A stretch of DNA of 64,000 nucleotides, from NCBI GenBank assembly GCA_003252395.1, contig QKEL01000014.1, positions 248,001 through 312,000 on the forward strand. Direction: 5' to 3'. The notes below the pieces were generated by a model that did no database searches, had not been told where the DNA came from, and was given only the letters and a program-made list of their open reading frames with translations. The position numbers and the translations under genes are program-made. Positions 18,601 to 25,328 of this stretch are shown here, one piece after another. The stretch's first letter is position 1, and each line of letters opens with the position of its first letter. This DNA comes from Spirochaetales bacterium. Its GTDB lineage: Bacteria; Spirochaetota; Spirochaetia; Treponematales; Treponemataceae.

Positions 18601-18809
18601 CCGGTCGGGCCGCCGACGGTACGGATGTACAGATACCCGGTACCGGATGAAAGCGCGCGGGATCCGGAGAAGGACTGCGACAGGTCGAGGGCGAAGGTTG
18701 TGGCGCCCCCCGTTTTTTTCCAAGAAGGCTGAAGCCCGAAACTGCACGAGGCAAACGCGACAAGCGCCGCGACGATTACGATAAGGCCCGAAAGCCGGTT
18801 TCTCTTCAT
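15636..18809 (-). CDS. Large lipoprotein with two Pmp-like beta-helix modules (first of a tandem set)
   Basis: 1057 residues, the largest gene here. Lipobox AFASC at about residue 22. The N-terminal domain is shared with the next gene (see its YIRT-GG-P motif). Two copies of the module follow. The first runs from about residue 420 (TASGTGDGSSPANAATLVNA, then VYLLSDVALTDSITV); the second from about 690 (FVSQAGGGDGLTETSPTDIT, then LLVSDITVTATLTVPA). Each opens a right-handed beta-helix with many GGAI/GGAV turns (GCAADYGGAIYLA, NCSASQGGAVYAA, HCTAAVAGGAIYLEGG). GGGAGG-like site GGGAGG precedes ATG 18807-18809. Likely an adhesin-like or surface protein; no ligand can be named. Confidence 0.87.
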   Translation of the reverse strand: MKRNRLSGLIVIVAALVAFASCSFGLQPSWKKTGGATTFALDLSQSFSGSRALSSGTGYLYIRTVGGPTGDKGPVYGPYTIGSAGIFSTTDIPAGTYEYFCILYAAAPLDALPGFTDLIKLPDADFKTQAMGDTGLLDDIVEGRASGYIESGFTVNQGMINTLNAVLTPMTGSLTLDASATNPVIGLPAAAPAEKRFVALRNLNTAGTAYDTLSCAVSGGTVSLMRLYSASGEYLSLGVPNATDPNLLRTAYPGGNDFYLYVEYTGTPVLTFSLALVGVPTGNVVRIDIDVSSLLSANVAGQRILCGFDTDTGTGPAAVGIGTITPSGIMSLYLKDPLTGLDWIHPGSGTYYLSALIDMSGYYDSVNFPMTAAQLSSIMPLTGDFMTVDKGFAVTIPGTGERAFALTGPNFTQMTEAQIFAANTASGTGDGSSPANAATLVNAINNALALQVSGNVKPPVVYLLSDVALTDSITVDYSVGFGSLGTRRTVTFGQLGALNIAPSGTLESGVYARNVAFDGGTVTGRSAPAFTVGPYGYLQFEDVTVSNFKGNRLLPTAVGAKGGAISATGGHVGLYNTTIQGCAADYGGAIYLAADTPSGEFGSLEMGGSKITGNLANTGAGIYAEANTGINLGAGSEISGNGDASTVQAGGIYCAGNLNAPNMNADGTPYLFLNVATTDPQYYSVNPVDTAVHALFVSQAGGGDGLTETSPTDITTALGNAAIFNILLVSDITVTATLTVPANRTLYVRSNDGNTPFSFLPGPSLNAPVFSVSSYSDLILERVNVGAASGTTSLPTLISVAAEATLNLTGEATLRNNASTGPGGAVFSQGGMVNLLGGTISNCSASQGGAVYAAYDASLASSGNVYLNGGVIDHCTAAVAGGAIYLEGGNLSVYPDTMNSGMPPVTISYCTAPVGGAVYLTQYYDGYDTGPSSFNMNGTPSLASISSCSATAGSGGAIYANGANTTVYLLGGSLNGNTASVSGGAVYAVTGSMVALQPSTPATAPGNGSLTITANQAAAGGGLLMETGVSFMGVTPPDVDSNYVYGNTPSGSDIVGP

Positions 18810-18960
18810 GACAACCTCCCGATACGCAAAAAAAAGAGCCAGAAACGCTCCTACCGTAAAGTGTAAGAGCCAGAATCCGCAAATGCCACGGATTCAATAG
18901 GGTTTTCGGGTAAAATTTACCCTCGCCCGCTCGCCCCGCGTCAGTGACAGGAGGGGGCGG

Positions 18961-18984
18961 GCCCGAGCGGAACTCCGCTCGGGC
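18961..18984. repeat. Inverted repeat, 11-base arms
   Basis: GCCCGAGCGGA (18961-18971) and its exact complement (18974-18984) with a 2-base centre. Extremely stable stem; no T run on either side, so not a standard terminator. Confidence 0.8.
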
Positions 18985-18993
18985 GCTGAGTTC

Positions 18994-19031
18994 CTTGACT
19001 TGGCCGAACCCGCGGGTTCGGCCAAGTCAAG
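18994..19031. repeat. Perfect 38-base palindrome
   Basis: Left half begins CTTGACTTGGCC and ends AACCCG at 19012; 19013-19031 is its exact reverse complement with no loop. It sits 9 bases after another perfect inverted repeat. It can form a cruciform or a very stable RNA stem. Function unknown. Confidence 0.9.
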
Positions 19032-19136
19032 AACCGAAGCCCCGGATGGCACGCCGCAGAAACCGGGAGCGAAGCGGGAGGTTTCGGCGGGACGCCCCAA
19101 AAACGAAGCTTCTCGGGATTAAACCTCGCTTCCGAC

Positions 19137-19170
19137 CCTCACGTTGCCGTGAGGACCTCACGTTGCCGTG
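19137..19170. repeat. Direct repeat overlapping the metA promoter
   Basis: CCTCACGTTGCCGTG occurs at 19137-19151 and 19156-19170, a 19-base period (about two DNA turns). The second copy contains the TTGCCG -35 box of metA, so this may be a regulator site. Confidence 0.6.
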
Positions 19171-19192
19171 CCCGGCCCGAATCTGCTACAAT
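19163..19192 (+). promoter_or_regulatory. metA promoter
   Basis: TTGCCG (19163-19168), 18-base spacer, extended -10 TGC-TACAAT (19187-19192). The leader is about 25 bases with AAGGAGG at 19211-19217. Confidence 0.6.
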
Positions 19193-19223
19193 CCGGTACA
19201 TTCCGCACCAAAGGAGGCGATGC

Positions 19224-20141
19224 ATGCCCGTCAAGATTCCCGCCGCGCTGCCGGCAGCCAAGATTCTTACCGAAGAGAACATTTTCGTTATGGACGACGC
19301 CCGGGCGAAGAAACAGGATATCCGCCCGCTGAAGATAGCCATTTTGAACCTCATGCCCACCAAGGAAGTGACGGAAACGCAGCTTTTGCGCCTTTTGGGC
19401 AATACGCCGCTGCAGATCGAGATTACCCTTTTGACCATGGCGAGCCACGTTTCGGCGAATACGAGCGAGGAGTACCTGGCGGCGTTCTACCGGACCTGGG
19501 AGAGCGTGAAGGACACGAAGTTCGACGGCCTGATCATTACCGGCGCCCCGGTGGAAAACATGCCCTTCGAGGAGGTTGACTACTGGGAGGAGATGACCCG
19601 GATCATGGGCTGGAGCCTGACGCACGTGTTCAGTACCCTGCATATCTGCTGGGGCTCGCAGGCCGCGCTCTATCACCATTACGGGATCGGGAAGCATCCC
19701 CTGGACGAGAAGGCCTTCGGGATTTTCGAGCACAAGGTGATGAACCCCCTGCACAAGCTGGTACGGGGCTTCGACGAGAGCTTTTGGGCCCCCCATAGCC
19801 GGCATACGACCATTCACAAGGAAGACGTGGAGGCGATCGCGGAACTTGAAATTCTCGCGGAGTCCGACGAGGCGGGGGTGTTTCTCATCGCGAGCCGCGA
19901 CGGGCGGACGATTTACGTTTCGGGCCACGCGGAGTACGACGCGGACACGCTGGCGAGGGAGTATCGGCGCGACGTGGCGAAGGGAATGAAGATCGAGGTG
20001 CCGAAGAATTATTACCCCGGCAACGATCCGTCTAAAATGCCCCCGGTGACCTGGCGGGCCCACGCGAACCTTTTGTTCGTGAACTGGCTCAACTATTTCG
20101 TGTACCAGGAAACGCCCTACGATATCGAGGATATCCACTGA
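19224..20141 (+). CDS. metA: Homoserine O-acyltransferase MetA, probably acetyl-CoA type
   Basis: First committed enzyme of methionine synthesis, acylating homoserine in the cytoplasm. 305 residues from ATG 19224, chosen over an upstream in-frame start because AAGGAGG sits 6 bases ahead of it. Catalytic residues fall exactly at the E. coli positions: Cys142 ([11 protein letters not shown]), His235 and Glu237 ([10 protein letters not shown]). Residue 111 is Glu ([16 protein letters not shown]); in the characterised Bacillus enzymes Glu111 goes with acetyl-CoA, while Gly111 goes with succinyl-CoA. So this is likely a homoserine O-acetyltransferase in spite of the MetA name. Single-gene unit ending at a terminator. 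Confidence 0.95.
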   Translation: MPVKIPAALPAAKILTEENIFVMDDARAKKQDIRPLKIAILNLMPTKEVTETQLLRLLGNTPLQIEITLLTMASHVSANTSEEYLAAFYRTWESVKDTKFDGLIITGAPVENMPFEEVDYWEEMTRIMGWSLTHVFSTLHICWGSQAALYHHYGIGKHPLDEKAFGIFEHKVMNPLHKLVRGFDESFWAPHSRHTTIHKEDVEAIAELEILAESDEAGVFLIASRDGRTIYVSGHAEYDADTLAREYRRDVAKGMKIEVPKNYYPGNDPSKMPPVTWRAHANLLFVNWLNYFVYQETPYDIEDIH

Positions 20142-20151
20142 GGGATGTAGT

Positions 20152-20179
20152 GGCCGCTCCGCCGCGGGGCGGCCTTTTT
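20152..20179 (+). terminator. metA terminator
   Basis: GGCCGC ... GCGGCC stem with further G/C pairing followed by TTTTT, 10 bases after the metA stop. The T run touches the stop codon of the convergent gene at 20178. Confidence 0.75.
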
Positions 20180-21002
20180 ATTTCGTTTCGCGCTCGTCGC
20201 GGTTCAGGCGGCGGTAGAGGTGCTGAAAGAGCTCGAGCTGTTTGCCGTGGCGGCGGCTTTGCATGGTGGGAAAGGCGCGGATGAGGCGGCGCATGCTCCT
20301 GGAGCGCCGCAGCAGGGTTTCAAGCCGGGCCGCGACGCGCTCGTTGATCGCCGTGCGTTCCTCTCGCGCGCGCTCCCGAATGCGGGCAAGGCTGCCGGAA
20401 AGGTCCCGTTCGTTGAACCATTCCCGCGCGGCGAGGTTTTCCGCGAGCGATTCCAGGAAATCCTCCAGGGCGGCGAGCCTGACGCGGAAACCGACCATGG
20501 TCCGCAGGGTGGCCGACAGGTCCGCGAGAAAGGCGGCCGCGAGGGCGGCGGCGGCGATATGCCGGGCGAGGGCGGGGAGGCGGTTCAGGGCGAACGCGAT
20601 GCCGGGCTGGACGAAGGCGGCGGCGCCCACCGCCGCGAGGCCGAAGAGGGCGCTGTTGACGATCCACACCCGGCCGTGGATTTGGAGCTTATACCGGGAA
20701 TAGTCCCACCATTTGGTGGAAAAGAGGGTCTCGAGGGCCCAGCCGGTCGCGTATTCCAGGGCCGAGGTCGCCAGGGCGGCGGCGAAAAAGAGCGCCACCG
20801 GGTTCGAGGCGAGGCCGGCCAGGGGATAGGCGACCAGAAGGCCGCCGAAGCCGTACACCGGGCACAGGGGGCCGTTCAAAAAGCCCCGGTTCGTGAAGCG
20901 CCGGTCCAGGATAAAACAGTAGACGACCTCGCCGATCCACCCGAGGAGGGAGTAGGCGATGAACGTAAGGAACATTCTCTCGAATATAGCGACGGTTTCC
21001 AT
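20178..21002 (-). CDS. PF06541 (ABC_trans_CmpB-like) membrane protein
   Basis: 274 residues. The N-terminal 160 match the pattern of the PF06541 family, common in Firmicutes and often labelled putative ABC-transporter permease although no transport role is proven: LLGWIGEVVYCF, then FTNRGFLNGPLCPVYGFGG, then about five membrane helices and STKWWDYS. The last 100 residues are Arg/Glu-rich, helical and probably cytoplasmic (RIRERAREERTAINERVAAR), likely coiled coil. A TATATT box (21012-21017) ends 9 bases before the ATG, so the mRNA is nearly leaderless. Convergent with metA. Confidence 0.8.
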   Translation of the reverse strand: METVAIFERMFLTFIAYSLLGWIGEVVYCFILDRRFTNRGFLNGPLCPVYGFGGLLVAYPLAGLASNPVALFFAAALATSALEYATGWALETLFSTKWWDYSRYKLQIHGRVWIVNSALFGLAAVGAAAFVQPGIAFALNRLPALARHIAAAALAAAFLADLSATLRTMVGFRVRLAALEDFLESLAENLAAREWFNERDLSGSLARIRERAREERTAINERVAARLETLLRRSRSMRRLIRAFPTMQSRRHGKQLELFQHLYRRLNRDERETK

Positions 21003-21011
21003 AACACGAAG

Positions 21012-21017
21012 AATATA
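21012..21017 (-). promoter_or_regulatory. -10 box of the PF06541 gene (leaderless type)
   Basis: TATATT on the minus strand, 9 bases from the ATG at 21002 with no ribosome site between. A -35 box at 16-18 bases is weak, so this is less sure than the other cases. Confidence 0.45.
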
Positions 21018-21051
21018 CTGAGAATTCGCCCCGATCGGCGAGGCCGCGCGG

Positions 21052-21069
21052 AAAAAGCGGCCTTGCCGC
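21052..21069 (-). terminator. Terminator at the end of the starch locus
   Basis: Minus-strand GCGGC-AAG-GCCGC followed by TTTTT, about 70 bases after the stop of the last amylase gene (21136). Short stem, in a region rich in other G/C pairing. Confidence 0.6.
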
Positions 21070-21135
21070 GCGCGGGCTTACCGCGCGCGAGCCGACGGGA
21101 AGCACGCGGGCGCGGCCTGATATGGTCCGGTTATC

Positions 21136-22833
21136 CTAGTTCCCCGCGGCGATAACGGCGCTTCCCCGGGCGCTTAAGGTTATCGTTCCGTCGGCGTTTA
21201 CCCGCGTGCCGTCGTAGGTCGCGAAAACGAGCCGCGCGGTCGAAGCGTCGGCGACGGGCGCCGATTGCGGCGCGTAGCGGGGCGGAAGGGCGACGGTTAC
21301 GGCTTCGGCGGAAAGGTTATGGAGCACGAAGGCGCTCTCCGTATCCGCCTTCATTTCCCAGGACACAATCGCGGAATTTTCGGTCGCCAGGGGAGAAAGG
21401 CGTCCCGCGTAAAGGGCGGGGTGCGCGGTCTTTATCCGGATCAGGCGTTTATAGTGACGTAAGAGCGAGTCTGAGTCTTTTTCCTGCAGGGAAGCGGGAA
21501 TCGTGTTCTTGTTGTACTTGGAGGCGATCCAGGAGGTTTGGAATCGGTCCTTGCCCTCGCTCGCCCACAGGAAGGGGGTGCGAAGCTGCTCGTCGGGTTT
21601 TGCGCCCATCATGCCGATTTCCTCGCCGTAATATATGAAGGGAACGCCCTCGGCCAGGATGTAGAGCGAGGCGGCGAGCTTGAGCTGGGCCGGGTCGCCC
21701 TTGAGCAGGCCCGAAACGCGGTTCTGGTCGTGGTTTGACAGGAAGGGGGCGTCGATATAATCGGGATTCTGGCCCGCGTAGGCCGCGTAATCGGCGGCGA
21801 GGGAGTTGGCGATATTGTTCCTTCCGCCGGAACCCTCGCGGATCGCCTCCACGATCTTCGTGCCCAGGTCAAAATGGAAGTCGGAGCCGAGGCCCTTCAT
21901 GTACGCCGCGCGGGTGAAGGTGGGTTCCCAAACCTCGCCCACGGTGTAGGAATCGGGATTGAGGGTTCGGATATAGCCGACGTACTCTTCCCAAAACTCG
22001 ATCGCCCGCTCCTGGGACGGCTCGCCCGATCTCAGCTTCGCCGCGTTGAAAATATGCCCCGCCGCGTCGAACCGGAAGCCGGAAACGCCCTTGTCCATCC
22101 AGAACTTCGCGATCTTCCGGAATTCCTCGCGCAGGGCCGGGGTCGAAAGGTTAAAGTCGGGCATGCCCGAATGGAAAAGCCCCGAATAGTAGGATCCATT
22201 AGAGGCGTTCCACAGCTTGTGGCCCCAGATGGTCTGGTTCAGGTTGAAGCCCGATTCGTCGGCGGAAATCCAGCGGTACCAGTCCCGATAGGGGCTTTTC
22301 GGGTCGGCGGATTGCAGGAACCACGGATGTTGCGACGAGGAATGGTTGCAGGTCATGTCGATGATCACCGAGATGCCCCGCTCCTTTGCGGCCGCGAGGA
22401 AGGCCTCGAAGTCGGCCATGGTGCCGTATTGGGGATTCACGCCGTAATAGTCGGTCACGTCGTAGCCGTGATAGCTCGGCGAGGGAAAAATCGGAAGGAG
22501 CCAAATGCCCGTAACGCCGAGGTCGCCCGCGGTGCGGTCGTCGCCGTCGTTGAGGTAGTCGAGCTTGGCGGTGAGCCCGCGGAAGTCCCCTACCCCGTCG
22601 CCGTCGGAATCCGCGAAGGAGCGCACGAAGAGGCTGTAGTACACCCCTTCGCGGGCGCCCGCCGCGGTACGCTCCAGGGGCGAAAGGGAATACACCGCCT
22701 TCGCGGGATCGGGGACGGCGGCCCCGTCGCGCTTGAGTCCCGCGCAAGAGGCTATCGCGACCGTGAGCGCGACGCAGGAAGAAACGTATATCGCGCGGCG
22801 TAACGCGCGCCTTAGTTGCTTGAACGATGCCAT
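21136..22833 (-). CDS. GH13 alpha-amylase lipoprotein (amylase C)
   Basis: 565 residues. Lipobox AIASC at residue 30, so probably membrane-anchored and facing outward or periplasmic. A full GH13 (beta/alpha)8 barrel: TCNHSSSQHPWF (region I), GFRFDAAGH with nucleophile Asp256 (region II), VGEVWE with acid Glu300 (region III) and FLSNHDQNR with Asp369 (region IV). A calcium-type loop DSDGDGVGDFRG follows the first strand. A short beta-domain C closes the chain. Cleaves alpha-1,4 bonds in starch or maltodextrin. AAGGAG 6 bases before ATG. It is the last gene after malEFG but behind a strong terminator, so it should be expressed below them. Confidence 0.95.
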   Translation of the reverse strand: MASFKQLRRALRRAIYVSSCVALTVAIASCAGLKRDGAAVPDPAKAVYSLSPLERTAAGAREGVYYSLFVRSFADSDGDGVGDFRGLTAKLDYLNDGDDRTAGDLGVTGIWLLPIFPSPSYHGYDVTDYYGVNPQYGTMADFEAFLAAAKERGISVIIDMTCNHSSSQHPWFLQSADPKSPYRDWYRWISADESGFNLNQTIWGHKLWNASNGSYYSGLFHSGMPDFNLSTPALREEFRKIAKFWMDKGVSGFRFDAAGHIFNAAKLRSGEPSQERAIEFWEEYVGYIRTLNPDSYTVGEVWEPTFTRAAYMKGLGSDFHFDLGTKIVEAIREGSGGRNNIANSLAADYAAYAGQNPDYIDAPFLSNHDQNRVSGLLKGDPAQLKLAASLYILAEGVPFIYYGEEIGMMGAKPDEQLRTPFLWASEGKDRFQTSWIASKYNKNTIPASLQEKDSDSLLRHYKRLIRIKTAHPALYAGRLSPLATENSAIVSWEMKADTESAFVLHNLSAEAVTVALPPRYAPQSAPVADASTARLVFATYDGTRVNADGTITLSARGSAVIAAGN

Positions 22834-22852
22834 AGGGTCTCCTTATCGAGCG

Positions 22853-22892
22853 TAAAAAAAAGGCCCGGTTCCCGGGGGTGGGGAATCGGGCC
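22853..22892 (-). terminator. Terminator between malG and amylase C
   Basis: Minus-strand stem GGCCCGATTCCC / GGGAACCGGGCC (one mismatch) followed by eight T, 17 bases after the malG stop. The amylase C ribosome site lies directly downstream, so it acts as a leaky attenuator or marks a promoter-poor end of the operon. Confidence 0.88.
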
Positions 22893-22908
22893 GCTATCGA
22901 AACGGGCG

Positions 22909-23781
22909 CTATTCTTTCACGCCCTCTCCCGCCAGGGAATTGAGCATGAGCTGCTGGCCCGCCATGAACAGGATGGCGAAGGGAACGGCCACGAGAAGGG
23001 CGCCCGCCGCGAACATGGTAAAGTTGTCGGCGGCCCGCCCGTTGATGAGCTCGAAAAGCCCGACCGCCAGCGTCTTCGTGCTGTTGCTCCGAAGGATAAG
23101 CCGGGGGAAGATAAAGTCCATCCAGGGCCCCGTGAAACTGGTCAGGGCGAGGAAGGTGATCATCGGCTTGACCATCGGCACGATGATGAACAGGTAGGTG
23201 GTGAGCTGGCTTGCCCCGTCGACCCGCGCGGCTTCCTCGATGTTCTTGGAGACCGTATCGAAGTAGCCCTTCATGAGCCAGGTATTGAAGGGAATGCTTC
23301 CCGACACGTAGACGAGGATCAGGCCCCAGTGGGTGTCCAATCCGCCGATCCGCCACAGGATAACGTAGGTCGCTATCATTCCGATAAAGCTCGGGAACAT
23401 CTGCAGCACGATCATGGACGCCATCATGGGCTTTCGGAGCCGGAAGCGGAACCGGGAAAACACGTAGCCGGAGGTGACGCACACGAGGAGGGTCGCCAGG
23501 GAATTGAAGACGGCGATCTTGAACGTGTTGCGGTACCAAATGAGGTAGTTCGTCTTGGTGAATAGGCGCTCGAACTGGGCGAGCGACGGGTGCTCGGGCC
23601 AGGGAATGAGCCTGGTCGCGGCCAGCGAGTTGGTTTTCGTGAACGCCGCGCCGATGGTGAAGGCCACCGGATAGAGCACGACGAAGGTCGTTACGACGAG
23701 TATCGCGTAGAGCCAAAACGTGATGATCACGTTGCCGGACTTGCCCCGGCTGGCGAGTTGCTGCGCGGAAGCGGTTTTCAT
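22909..23781 (-). CDS. malG: Maltodextrin ABC importer permease MalG
   Basis: 290 residues, about six membrane helices, the usual MalG size. The EAA loop that docks on the ATPase is clear: IEEAARVDGASQLTTYLFII. Partner of MalF in moving maltose/maltodextrin from the binding protein into the cytoplasm. Its ATG overlaps the malF stop by four bases (ATGA), so translation is coupled. No malK ATPase gene is in the window; such importers often borrow a shared MsmK/MalK-type ATPase. Confidence 0.95.
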   Translation of the reverse strand: MKTASAQQLASRGKSGNVIITFWLYAILVVTTFVVLYPVAFTIGAAFTKTNSLAATRLIPWPEHPSLAQFERLFTKTNYLIWYRNTFKIAVFNSLATLLVCVTSGYVFSRFRFRLRKPMMASMIVLQMFPSFIGMIATYVILWRIGGLDTHWGLILVYVSGSIPFNTWLMKGYFDTVSKNIEEAARVDGASQLTTYLFIIVPMVKPMITFLALTSFTGPWMDFIFPRLILRSNSTKTLAVGLFELINGRAADNFTMFAAGALLVAVPFAILFMAGQQLMLNSLAGEGVKE

Positions 23782-25166
23782 ATTTCGCCTTCCTTAAAGG
23801 ATTTCGTATGGGTGAAGTTATAGACCGCGAAGGGAACCATGACCAGGAAGATCAGGATCGAGAGAACCGACGCGAGGTTGTACATGTTCGGCGTATTGTA
23901 GGTCAGCTTGTAGATCCAGGTGATCAGGAGGTCCGTGGCGCCCGCCTGCGTCGCGATGGTGTCCGGCATTTTCGGGTCGCCGGCGGTCAGGAAGAATACC
24001 GCGCCGAAGTTGTTGATGTTGCTCGCGAACTGCATGATCAGGAGGGGCATCGTTTGGTAGAGGACCAGCGGCAGGGTAATGCTCTTAAACTGGCCCCACT
24101 TGTTCGCGCCGTCTATGATGGCGGCCTCGTACAGCTGCGAGGGAATGGCGGTCATGTTGCTGGTGATGAGAATCATGCTGTAGGGAAAGCCGATCCACAT
24201 GTTTACCAGGACGAGGGTCATCCGGGCCATTTCCGGGTCGGAGAGCCAGGGTATGGGATTGTGTATCAGGCCAAGGGCGATAAGCGTGCGGTTGATGGGC
24301 CCGAAGGTTCCGTTCAGGAGGTTCTGCCAGATAAAGAGGCTGAGCATGGGCGGTATCGCGTAGGGAAGGATAAAAACGGTGCGGAAGAATTTCGCGATCC
24401 GGATGCGCCGGTCCACGAGGATGACCGCGAAGAACATTCCCGCGAAGTAGCACGTGAAGGTCGCGAGCGTCGCCCAGGCCAATGTCCACAGCGCAACGCG
24501 GGTGAAGGTGGAAAACCATACGTTGCTAACGTCGGTAGAACCCACGCGGGACGAAAACATGGTGATGAAGTTTTCGATGCCCACCCAGTCGACGAGGTTG
24601 TTCGGGGGGATATGCTCGGGAGACGAGTAATTCGTGAAGGCCACGAGGGCCGAGAAAATCAGCGGTATAAGGGTGAAAAAGGAGATAAGGAGAACGACCG
24701 GGGTAAGCCCGACGTAGGGGAAAGCCTTATCGTGGATTATGTTTTTCGTTTCCGCGAAGGTGGGAAACTCGTTGTTTGCGACGATGGTTTTCGCCGATTT
24801 TTTCGCGTCGACGATATTGAAAACGTACAAGCCGATATACAGAAGCGTTATGATCACGAAGATAAGGCCGGTAATGAGCATGAAGATCGAGTGATCGCGC
24901 AATTTGACGGACGTTCCGGCGGGAGAGGGAGAGCCGAGGGTGACGATGCCCACGAGCGCCCGAACGATCGGCCCCTGAAAATTGGGAGTGAGCGTGCCGA
25001 GCTGAAAAACCGACAAGAAGAGAAATACGAACTCCGTGAGCGCCAATATCGCGCCGCGGAGGTATTGCCTGAGAAACAGGATCTGTCCCAAGCCCATAAA
25101 ACAAGCGGATGCTATCGGGGCCGACCGGGTGATTCCCGGATTGACGGCGTTGCCCTGTTTATCCAT
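23778..25166 (-). CDS. malF: Maltodextrin ABC importer permease MalF
   Basis: 462 residues from ATG 25164-25166. An in-frame TTG two codons earlier is rejected because the AGGAG site would be only 2 bases from it but is 8 from the ATG. About eight helices, two N-terminal ones being the extra pair found in MalF, and a C-terminal EAA loop (AAIIDGANKWGQFKSITLPL). There is a mid-size periplasmic region between helices 3 and 4. Works with MalG and MalE. It follows malE after a hairpin-rich gap, as in the classic malE-malF arrangement. Confidence 0.94.
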   Translation of the reverse strand: MDKQGNAVNPGITRSAPIASACFMGLGQILFLRQYLRGAILALTEFVFLFLSVFQLGTLTPNFQGPIVRALVGIVTLGSPSPAGTSVKLRDHSIFMLITGLIFVIITLLYIGLYVFNIVDAKKSAKTIVANNEFPTFAETKNIIHDKAFPYVGLTPVVLLISFFTLIPLIFSALVAFTNYSSPEHIPPNNLVDWVGIENFITMFSSRVGSTDVSNVWFSTFTRVALWTLAWATLATFTCYFAGMFFAVILVDRRIRIAKFFRTVFILPYAIPPMLSLFIWQNLLNGTFGPINRTLIALGLIHNPIPWLSDPEMARMTLVLVNMWIGFPYSMILITSNMTAIPSQLYEAAIIDGANKWGQFKSITLPLVLYQTMPLLIMQFASNINNFGAVFFLTAGDPKMPDTIATQAGATDLLITWIYKLTYNTPNMYNLASVLSILIFLVMVPFAVYNFTHTKSFKEGEI

Positions 25167-25196
25167 AACCAAAACTCCTGGGGAAAAAACATAAAC

Positions 25197-25238
25197 CCGG
25201 AGGCGACCCTCCGGCCGGTCGGGAAAGGGTTCCCGACC
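25197..25238 (-). repeat. Two tandem hairpins in the malE-malF gap
   Basis: CCGGAGG-CGAC-CCTCCGG (25197-25214) and GGTCGGGAA-AGGG-TTCCCGACC (25217-25238), both perfect. On the minus strand the first is followed, after GTTTATG, by TTTTTT. They could protect the malE mRNA 3' end and lower malF/malG expression, like the REP sequences in E. coli malE-malF. Confidence 0.75.
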
Positions 25239-25269
25239 GAGGCGAAGGGGCCTACGGGCTAAGCCTTTT

Positions 25270-25311
25270 GGTCCCTTCCCCGGCCGACGAACGCGGCCCG
25301 GAGAGGGAACC
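25270..25311 (-). repeat. Long imperfect hairpin after malE
   Basis: GGTTCCCTCTCCGG pairs with CCGGGGAAGGGACC across about 14 bases with a few mismatches. On the minus strand a run of A precedes it and no T run follows, so it is an mRNA-end structure rather than a terminator. Confidence 0.5.
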
Positions 25312-25328
25312 TTTTTTTAAGACTCTTC

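Larger units (their letters stand above)
18810..19223 (+). other. 414-base non-coding gap with nested palindromes between two divergent genes
   Basis: No gene seen. Contents in order: a direct repeat AAGAGCCAGAA (18834-18844 and 18865-18875) in the likely leader of the lipoprotein operon; a 15-base palindrome GGGTAAA-A-TTTACCC (18908-18922); an 11-base-arm hairpin (18961-18984); a perfect 38-base palindrome (18994-19031); a 15-base direct repeat (19137-19151, 19156-19170); and the metA promoter. No T runs follow the hairpins. Confidence 0.7.

Noticed and set aside
18810..19223. SAM riboswitch before metA
   Set aside because: The gap does not show the conserved SAM-I or SAM-II core as far as I can read it, and the metA leader is only about 30 bases long after its promoter.
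25270..25318. Plus-strand terminator (stem then TTTTTTT)
   Set aside because: No plus-strand gene ends there. The stem is more simply part of the malE mRNA 3' end on the minus strand.
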